The notes under the pieces: model-generated
The model's input: only the letters and a program-made list of their open reading frames with translations
The model's database searches: none
Told to the model about the DNA's origin: nothing
Source: Endomicrobium sp.
GTDB taxonomy: Bacteria; Elusimicrobiota; Endomicrobiia; Endomicrobiales; Endomicrobiaceae
Reading direction: 5' to 3'
Length of the DNA stretch: 10,353 bases
Assembly: GCA_031283985.1 (NCBI GenBank)
Contig: JAITAQ010000030.1
Span: 1-10,353, forward strand
Part shown: positions 5,524 through 10,353 of the stretch, piece after piece
Position numbering within the stretch: the stretch's first letter is position 1
Layout: each line of letters begins with the position of its first letter
Program-made: the position numbers and the translations under genes

Positions 5524-7635
5524 ATGAAGATGCCTGAATTAAAGTTAAATCTTACTAACATATTTGCTGAAAAGAGCAAAGAGTTTTCTATTTCCAAGCA
5601 AATAAATTTTGTTTTTGGCAAAAACGGCACGGGTAAAACTGCTATTGCAGATGAAATTAAAAAACAATTTTTAGCCAAATATGATGTTAGAGTCTTCAAA
5701 GATTTTGACGGAGTTGTTGAGAATTTCAAATTAAATGCCATTGCTTTGGGAACTGTAAACGCTGAAATACATGTAAAAATTGAACCGCTTGATAAAGAAA
5801 TAGTCGAAATACAAAAAGAAATAGAAAAGACAGGTGAAAATTACACGCAACAAAATGAAAATTACACGCAACAAAAGAATAAAATTTCTGACTTTTACAC
5901 AAAATCTGCCAAAAAGATTAAAAACCAAACAAATCCGCAATTTGCTATAACATCTTATGATAAAAGTGACTTCGAAAAAGAGACACGAGAGGCAAGACTT
6001 CTTGACGAAGATGAAATCAAAAAGCATAAAGAAACAATCAAATCTGAAAAGAAAGAAGTTATTAATAAAATAATCTTTCCAGATTTTGATTTACCTGAAC
6101 AACTAAAATCAACAAACGAAGTTTTACAATCAAGCGTACCGCAACAACAAATTATTGATGAATTGAAAGACAATAAAGACAAACTAGAATTCGCCAGAGA
6201 CGGCATGAACATCCATAAAAATGGCGAAAAGTGCGCATTTTGCGGTAATGAGATAAGTGAAGAAAGGTGGCGACTTCTTGGCAGTTGTTTCAACGACGAA
6301 GTAAAGAAATTAGACGAGCGCATAAAACAATTTGTTAACAAAATTGATACTGAACTTAACTTGCTGAGTGATGTCAAAGAGATTAGCAAAAACGATTTTT
6401 TTGAAAAATTTGACAATCAAATAAAAAATCTTAATTTAAAGATTAAAAACAAAAAAATGGAGATAAAAGAACTTTTGGAATATTTAAAAACTAAGTTAGA
6501 AAATAAAAAGAAAGAGCCTTTTACTAAATCTAAAGAATTAGATATTGCTATTCCAAAAAATTTTATCAACATAAAAACTATATGCGACAGCATCATAGAA
6601 GAAAACAACAATTTTGGACAAAATCTAAATCAAGAGCAAGAGAAAGCAAAAAACGCTTTGCGTCATAATAAAATTAAAGAAATGTCAAACGATTTTAATT
6701 TGGAAAAGCAAAATAAAATTTTGGAAGATCTCAGACGGCAAAACGAAGAATGTAAAAAATCGTTAAACAATAAAAAGCAAATTTTGCAAGAAAAAAAAGA
6801 CGAAAGGAATAAGTTAATTTCTCAGACAAAAAGCGAAAGTAAAATTGCTGATAAGATAAATAATTTGTTGAGAAATATGTCGGTTACTTCTTTTTCTCTC
6901 GTATTAGTACCCGATAACGAAGAAAATCAAAAAGGACAATATCAAATTAAAAGTCATAATGGCAGTATTAGAGAAATCACAAAGTTAAGTAAGGGAGAGA
7001 AAAACATTATTGCTTTTCTATACTTCCTTTTTGCACTTGAAGAAGTTAGTGATGACAACAGCAAGCCAAAAATTGTCGTTCTTGACGATCCGATGACAAG
7101 CAATGACGACACAATGCAATACTTAATGATTGCTGAAATCCAAAAGTTTTACAGCAAAAAACTTAAAACAGAAGATTTTTTTATATTATTAACTCATAAT
7201 TGCCACTTTTGCTTAAATGTTCGCAAACAAAAAGAAGATTTTTATAAAAATTATGGAAATTTTCATTTATTTTCTGACAGAAAACTGACAGAAATCAGAA
7301 TTATTGAAAATGGTAGTGACGATTTCAAGACAAACTATGAAATGCTCTGGAAAGAATTATTGTTCCTATATGAAAAAGACAAACCAGATTTAATGCTAAA
7401 CAGTTGTAGAAGAATTTTAGAAACTTACATTAAGTTTAATGCTTTTAAGAACGATACTTTTTACGGCAATAATACTAATGCTAAGAAACTTTTTGATGTT
7501 AACAGCCACGCTATTGATGATTTGGAAGCCGAACAGAACGGCAAAAAAAGAAATGAAATTAAAAGTATTTTGAAAGAATTATTTAAGAGCAATAAAGGAA
7601 GCGATCACTTTGATAAATACTGGAAAACAGAATAA
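5524..7635 (+). CDS. RloC/PrrC-like ATPase with coiled coil, zinc-hook-like CxxC and putative anticodon-nuclease domain
   Basis: This 703-residue protein has the split ABC-ATPase layout of the AAA_13 (RloC/PrrC) group. Walker A GKNGTGKT is at 32-39. A Lys/Glu-rich coiled-coil region (about 85-445) is broken by CAFC (C237, C240), like the Rad50/RloC zinc hook. The signature LSKGEKN is at 488-494, Walker B IVVLDDP at 517-523 and the H-loop LLTHN at 555-559. The C-terminal domain (about 565-703) has R629-x3-E633 and H662, spaced like the PrrC nuclease triad R320/E324/H356. RloC enzymes cut tRNA at the wobble nucleotide after DNA damage or phage attack; that this protein does so is inference, as related AAA_13 ATPases lack a proven nuclease. 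A GGTG Shine-Dalgarno-like site precedes the ATG. The frame is intact although its R-M neighbours are dead. A perfect heptad-encoding duplication lies at residues 105-118. Confidence 0.8.
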   Translation: MKMPELKLNLTNIFAEKSKEFSISKQINFVFGKNGTGKTAIADEIKKQFLAKYDVRVFKDFDGVVENFKLNAIALGTVNAEIHVKIEPLDKEIVEIQKEIEKTGENYTQQNENYTQQKNKISDFYTKSAKKIKNQTNPQFAITSYDKSDFEKETREARLLDEDEIKKHKETIKSEKKEVINKIIFPDFDLPEQLKSTNEVLQSSVPQQQIIDELKDNKDKLEFARDGMNIHKNGEKCAFCGNEISEERWRLLGSCFNDEVKKLDERIKQFVNKIDTELNLLSDVKEISKNDFFEKFDNQIKNLNLKIKNKKMEIKELLEYLKTKLENKKKEPFTKSKELDIAIPKNFINIKTICDSIIEENNNFGQNLNQEQEKAKNALRHNKIKEMSNDFNLEKQNKILEDLRRQNEECKKSLNNKKQILQEKKDERNKLISQTKSESKIADKINNLLRNMSVTSFSLVLVPDNEENQKGQYQIKSHNGSIREITKLSKGEKNIIAFLYFLFALEEVSDDNSKPKIVVLDDPMTSNDDTMQYLMIAEIQKFYSKKLKTEDFFILLTHNCHFCLNVRKQKEDFYKNYGNFHLFSDRKLTEIRIIENGSDDFKTNYEMLWKELLFLYEKDKPDLMLNSCRRILETYIKFNAFKNDTFYGNNTNAKKLFDVNSHAIDDLEAEQNGKKRNEIKSILKELFKSNKGSDHFDKYWKTE
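5835..5876 (+). repeat. Perfect 21-bp tandem duplication inside the RloC-like gene
   Basis: Two identical 21-bp units (5835-5855 and 5856-5876) lie head to tail in the reading frame, giving ENYTQQN followed by ENYTQQK. The unit is exactly seven codons, one coiled-coil heptad, so the reading frame and the heptad phase are both kept. Perfect identity suggests it is recent. Confidence 0.9.
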
Positions 7636-7724
7636 ACAACCTTGATAGATAGTCATTTCCATTTTTGTAACCCTAAATAACCCGACTAAAAACAGGTGAA
7701 ACACACATGATTAAGTTATCTAAA

Positions 7725-8047
7725 TCATAGTATGATAATGCCTTCTTTCTTTAATGACGATATAAAATTGTTTATTATCTTAATTAGCTCTTGAAGTTCT
7801 CGGCTTTTTTCAGCATTAAAATGCTTATTTTTTAAAAACTTTTTATTCATAAGCTCAAATAGAATATTTAATGTTTGGTGAAAAAAGCAAATAATTTTTT
7901 GTAGTCGAGACAATCTTCATAAAGTGTCAGGTATGTATTATTTATATCAATAGGAACTTTTTTGGTAATTACATTAGACTCAAAATCATTGATTATCAGA
8001 TATACTTTATTGTTTTTGCTATTTTGGGATATTTTAATCTCCGACAT
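7725..8047 (-). pseudogene. Small frameshifted gene of unknown function downstream of tRNA-Val
   Basis: The minus-strand frame from the ATG at 8047 gives 59 residues (MSEIKISQNSKNNKVYL...CLDYKKLFAFFTKH) and stops at 7868. The overlapping frame continues coherently as HQTLNILFELMNKKFL...IINNFISSLKKEGIIIL to a TGA at 7725. Joining them at the six-base A run (plus-strand 7881-7886) restores one protein of about 107 residues with a helical Lys-rich second half. GAGGG lies about 12 bp upstream of the ATG. Whether this is a real mutation, a sequencing error in the homopolymer or a programmed shift cannot be told from one sequence. The gene starts 23 bp after the tRNA-Val 3' end on the same strand. 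I do not recognise the family. Confidence 0.45.
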
Positions 8048-8070
8048 ATCAACTATTTACCCTCTTTTAG

Positions 8071-8146
8071 TGGTGGGCAGTGCAGGACTTGAACCTGCGA
8101 CCTCTTCCTTGTAAGGGAAATGCTCTTCCAGCTGAGCTAACTGCCC
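8071..8146 (-). tRNA. tRNA-Val (anticodon UAC)
   Basis: This 76-nt tRNA includes an encoded CCA (8073-8071). It folds as acceptor GGGCAGU/ACUGCCC (all seven paired), D arm GCUC/GAGC, anticodon stem UUUCC/GGAAG with loop CUUACAA, a five-base variable loop, and T arm GCAGG/CCUGC with loop UUCAAGU. The loop places U34-A35-C36 as anticodon, which reads GUA and probably other valine codons. Its 3' end faces the accessory block. I found no second copy of the tRNA 3' end in the window that would mark an integration. Confidence 0.97.
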
Positions 8147-8179
8147 GACGTAAATATCTAAGAGAATTTTATTTGAAAT

Positions 8180-8209
8180 ATCATATTTTAGTCGCTATGT
8201 CAAATTCAA
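8180..8209 (-). promoter_or_regulatory. Probable promoter of tRNA-Val
   Basis: On the minus strand TTGAAT (8209-8204) and TATGAT (8185-8180) are 18 bp apart. A TTGACA (8203-8198) overlaps this region with a different possible -10. A start near 8173 would leave a leader of about 27 nt before the tRNA. Confidence 0.45.
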
Positions 8210-8304
8210 CGTTTTAGCTTATCGCCGTAGATAAAATTGCTTATGAATTACTTTGCAATCAGCATTATTAAACTTTCTACTACCTCTTAAGTCAAAACAT
8301 GAAT

Positions 8305-8336
8305 AAAGCTGTGACTAGTATTCTAACTACGGCTTT
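8305..8336 (-). terminator. Probable terminator of the rplU-rpmA-obgE operon
   Basis: A 14-bp imperfect inverted repeat (two mismatches, two G-U pairs) with a 4-base loop lies 26 bp past the obgE stop. On the minus strand AAAGCCGTAGTTAG pairs with CTAGTCACAGCTTT. It is followed by a U-containing but interrupted tract (ATTCATGTTTTG), so termination may be weak. Confidence 0.45.
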
Positions 8337-8362
8337 GTTAAATTAAAATTACAAAGTATATA

Positions 8363-9625
8363 TTATTTTTCAAAAATAAATTCAAAATTGCCAATTCGGA
8401 CAGTATCTCCCTGTTTTGCACCCATATTTTTAAGCTCTATTTCTAACCCAATTTTTTTGAGGATATTTTGATAACGTCTTAAAGCTTCGTCCTCGCTAAA
8501 TTTTGTCATTTCTGTAAGAATTTCAACTTTTGCTCCTGTAACTACAAATGCACCATCTTCATCAACATGGATCTTAAACTCAGGTTCGTAAATATATTTC
8601 TTCACAGGAACTGTTTCTATTTCTTCTTCAGAATTGAAAACGAGAGGTTTTTCAATCATTTTTACCATTTCTTTAACTAAAATCTGCACACCTTCACCTG
8701 TCGCTGCAGAAATTTCAAATAATTTTTTGCTCTTTATATGTTTCTTAAACTTTTTAATATTTGCGATGGCTTCAGGTAAATCAACTTTATTTAAAACTAT
8801 TATGACATGCTTTTTTGCAAGATATTTAGAATATTGTTTTAATTCATTATTGATTATTTTATAGTTTTCATAAGGATTTTTTCCGTCAAAACCACTTACG
8901 TCTATTATATGCAATAAAACTTTTGTGCGTCTTATATGTCTCAAGAACTCAAAGCCAAGACCTCTCCCCTCATGAGCGCCTTCAATAAGACCCGGAATAT
9001 CCGCGGCAACAAATGTCTTCCCATTATAATCCACAACTCCAAGGTTTGGAGCTAACGTAGTAAAAGGGTAGTCTGCTATTTTGGGTCTGGCTGCAGAAAT
9101 TTGCGACAATAATGTGGATTTCCCTGCGTTTGGAAGACCAACAACACCGACATCAGCTATCAAACGAAGTTCAAGATTAATTTCAGAACATTCTCCATGT
9201 TCGCCTTTTTCGGCAATTCTTGGAGCAGTGTGTTTAGCTGTCTTAAAAGAAGCATTCCCTCTGCCTCCTCTACCGCCTTTTACAATTAAAACCTTTTCGC
9301 CGGTATTTTTTATATCAGCAAAAAACTCGCCGTTTTTAATAATTAAAGTTCCTAAAGGAACTTTAATTATTAAATCATCGCCATATTTGCCGAACTTATC
9401 ACTTGGCAATCCTTTATGCCCGTCTTCAGCTTTAAATTTAGGTCTGTAATGTAAATCTAAAAGAGTGGTTTTATGAAGATCTCCTTCAAAATAAATATCA
9501 CCGCCCTTACCGCCGTTCCCCCCATTGGGACCACCGTAAGGTACGTACTTCTCTCTTCTAAAAGAAATACAGCCGTCGCCACCGCGACCAGCTGTAAGAA
9601 AAATATTAACTTTGTCTATAAACAT
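8363..9625 (-). CDS. obgE: Obg family GTPase (ribosome assembly / stress GTPase)
   Basis: This essential GTPase acts in 50S ribosome maturation and stress control. Its 420 residues cover all three domains. The glycine-rich Obg fold (1-157) has the GGPNGGNGGKGGD signature at 31-43. The G domain (about 158-330) has G1 GLPNAGKS at 163-170, G2 TT at 189-190, G3 DIPG at 209-212 followed by LIEGAHEGRGLG, G4 NKVD at 279-282 and G5 SAA at 306-308. A C-terminal OCT-type domain (about 345-420) follows. It is the last gene of the L21-L27-Obg operon and starts 22 bp after the rpmA stop, behind an AGGGG motif. Pairing with ribosomal protein genes matches its role in large-subunit assembly. All motifs are intact. 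Confidence 0.97.
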   Translation of the reverse strand: MFIDKVNIFLTAGRGGDGCISFRREKYVPYGGPNGGNGGKGGDIYFEGDLHKTTLLDLHYRPKFKAEDGHKGLPSDKFGKYGDDLIIKVPLGTLIIKNGEFFADIKNTGEKVLIVKGGRGGRGNASFKTAKHTAPRIAEKGEHGECSEINLELRLIADVGVVGLPNAGKSTLLSQISAARPKIADYPFTTLAPNLGVVDYNGKTFVAADIPGLIEGAHEGRGLGFEFLRHIRRTKVLLHIIDVSGFDGKNPYENYKIINNELKQYSKYLAKKHVIIVLNKVDLPEAIANIKKFKKHIKSKKLFEISAATGEGVQILVKEMVKMIEKPLVFNSEEEIETVPVKKYIYEPEFKIHVDEDGAFVVTGAKVEILTEMTKFSEDEALRRYQNILKKIGLEIELKNMGAKQGDTVRIGNFEFIFEK

Positions 9626-9647
9626 TTAGGCAATAACCCCTAAATTT

Positions 9648-9899
9648 TTACTGTTCCACATTTACATAGCATCTGTCGCCTGATTTTCTAACAAACTTAA
9701 CAATTCCTGCAACTTTAGCAAAAATAGTGTTATCTTTTCCCATACCTACATTTACCCCGGGATGATACTTGGTCCCTCTCTGTCGTACTATTATAGCTCC
9801 AGCTTGAGCTTTTTGATCTCCGTATATCTTTACGCCTAACCTTTGACCATGCGAATCACGACCATTGGCGGACGATCCTTGCGCTTTTATATGTGCCAT
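9648..9899 (-). CDS. rpmA: 50S ribosomal protein L27
   Basis: L27 reaches with its N-terminal tail toward the peptidyl-transferase centre. The 83 residues match the family: [20 protein letters not shown] at the start, then [23 protein letters not shown] and [19 protein letters not shown]. The usual second-position lysine run (HKKGGGS) is here HIKAQGS, a mild deviation in the tail. The ATG is set by a perfect AGGAGG (plus-strand 9907-9912) seven bases upstream, the strongest Shine-Dalgarno in the window. There is no N-terminal cleavage leader of the Firmicutes type. It lies 23 bp after rplU and 22 bp before obgE, with no ysxB-like gene between rplU and rpmA. Confidence 0.97.
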   Translation of the reverse strand: MAHIKAQGSSANGRDSHGQRLGVKIYGDQKAQAGAIIVRQRGTKYHPGVNVGMGKDNTIFAKVAGIVKFVRKSGDRCYVNVEQ

Positions 9900-9922
9900 C
9901 TTACTGCCTCCTAAAAATTTAC

Positions 9923-10237
9923 TTAAGCGTCAATCTTTGTAACTTTGATTTCAGTTACATACTGACGATGCCCCTGAAGCTTTTTATAACCTTTTTTTGG
10001 CTTCCTTTTAAATACCAACACTTTAGGTGCTCTCTTTTGAGCTACTACGGTAGCCACGACTTTAGCGCCTTCAACTATAGGTTTTCCAACCGTTGCTTTA
10101 TCGCCATCAGCAAACAAAAGAACTTGGTCAAGAATTACTTCCTGACCTACTTCAGCTTCATTAAGCTTCTCTACTACTAAACTTAATCCTTCTTCTACTT
10201 TGTACTGCTTTCCACCTGTTTTAATTATTGCATACAT
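9923..10237 (-). CDS. rplU: 50S ribosomal protein L21
   Basis: L21 is a large-subunit protein that binds 23S rRNA. Its 104 residues are full length, starting [17 protein letters not shown] and ending with the basic RNA-binding tail [20 protein letters not shown] followed by IKVTKI. The ATG at 10237 follows AAAGGAG (plus-strand 10247-10253). It is the first gene of the rplU-rpmA-obgE operon, with a promoter immediately upstream that overlaps a divergent plus-strand promoter. Confidence 0.97.
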   Translation of the reverse strand: MYAIIKTGGKQYKVEEGLSLVVEKLNEAEVGQEVILDQVLLFADGDKATVGKPIVEGAKVVATVVAQKRAPKVLVFKRKPKKGYKKLQGHRQYVTEIKVTKIDA

Positions 10238-10238
10238 T

Positions 10239-10267
10239 TTGACTTACTCCTTTCCAGAGTGTATAAT
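10239..10267 (+). promoter_or_regulatory. Promoter for the plus-strand gene at the right edge
   Basis: TTGACT (10239-10244) and a perfect TATAAT (10262-10267) are 17 bp apart, an excellent sigma-70 match. A start near 10274 would give a leader of about 54 nt before the GTG at 10328. The -10 overlaps that of the rplU promoter on the opposite strand. Confidence 0.55.
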
Positions 10268-10294
10268 ATACAACAATTTATAAAAACTTGTCAA
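10265..10294 (-). promoter_or_regulatory. Promoter of the rplU-rpmA-obgE operon
   Basis: On the minus strand a perfect TTGACA (10294-10289) is followed after 18 bp by TATATT (10270-10265). A start near 10258 leaves a 20-nt leader containing the AAAGGAG ribosome site. The -10 shares bases with the divergent TATAAT. Confidence 0.55.
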
Positions 10295-10327
10295 ACATGT
10301 ATCTTTATCTTTTTAAAGGAGCATTTC

Positions 10328-10353
10328 GTGAACATTTCAAAAAGAGTGCAATC
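10328..10353 (+). CDS. Start of a plus-strand gene, possibly a class I aspartate aminotransferase (cut by window edge)
   Basis: Only eight full codons are visible, from the GTG at 10328: MNISKRVQ. The start is supported by AAGGAG (10316-10321) six bases upstream and a good promoter at 10239-10267. Many class I PLP aspartate aminotransferases begin with a near-identical (M)xxSxRVQ followed by a PSATL segment, so that is the best guess. Eight residues cannot establish a family. Confidence 0.4.

Noticed and set aside
5835..5876. The 21-bp tandem units as a CRISPR or minisatellite array
   Set aside because: There are only two copies without spacers, in frame inside a coiled coil. No CRISPR repeats or cas genes are present.
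5499..6611. Minus-strand open frames of 64-153 codons antisense to the RloC-like gene
   Set aside because: Their Phe/Ser/Leu-rich translations are what antisense of Lys/Glu-rich coding DNA produces. They lack ribosome sites and coherent domains.
7708..7727. Inverted repeat after the RloC-like gene as its terminator
   Set aside because: Only about five pairs form and no T run follows. I see no convincing terminator for that gene.
8071..8146. tRNA-Val as an integration site with a duplicated 3' end (attL/attR)
   Set aside because: No copy of the tRNA 3' end was found elsewhere in the window, and no integrase or excisionase gene is present.
9081..10180. Plus-strand open frames opposite obgE and rplU
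   Set aside because: They are shadows of well-supported conserved genes and have no recognisable domains or ribosome sites.

Overview
This AT-rich window comes from a bacterial chromosome. It has two blocks of conserved housekeeping genes, all on the minus strand, separated by about 3.7 kb of accessory and decaying DNA. The A/T-heavy codon use and several frameshifted relics beside intact essential genes suggest a host-associated lineage with a shrinking genome. An Elusimicrobiota (Endomicrobium-like) gut symbiont would fit, but that is an impression from gene style and not a demonstrated assignment.

Housekeeping block 1 (minus strand, 4333 down to 1) reads def, fmt, trxA, trxB, polA. It encodes peptide deformylase, Met-tRNA formyltransferase, thioredoxin, thioredoxin reductase and DNA polymerase I; polA runs off the left edge. 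def/fmt and trxB/polA each overlap by 4 bp, which suggests translational coupling. Formylation and deformylation of the initiator methionine sit together, as do thioredoxin and its reductase. A 36-bp perfect direct repeat duplicates the 3' end of fmt into the fmt-trxA gap. The proofreading domain of polA has lost its catalytic acidic residues.

Accessory block (about 4349-8070). Just upstream of def lies a frameshifted C-terminal gene scrap (4349-4500). Next come relics of a type II restriction-modification system on the minus strand: a C-terminal piece of a DNA adenine methyltransferase (4507-4901) and a multiply frameshifted, internally deleted endonuclease resembling EcoRV (4891-5359). Transcribed away from these on the plus strand is one large intact gene (5524-7635, 703 aa). 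It encodes an ABC-type ATPase with a long coiled coil, a CxxC zinc-hook-like motif and a C-terminal R-x3-E...H arrangement, making it a candidate RloC/PrrC-type anticodon nuclease. A small frameshifted gene of unknown function (7725-8047) and a tRNA-Val(UAC) gene (8071-8146) follow, both on the minus strand.

Housekeeping block 2 (minus strand, 10237 down to 8363) is the classic rplU-rpmA-obgE operon, with a probable terminator after obgE. At the right edge a plus-strand gene starts at a GTG; its first residues resemble a class I aspartate aminotransferase. The divergent promoters of rplU and this gene appear to overlap at their -10 elements.

The most interesting system is the accessory block: an apparently intact suicide-type anticodon-nuclease candidate next to a dead restriction-modification system. 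In known PrrC systems a living restriction enzyme holds the nuclease silent.
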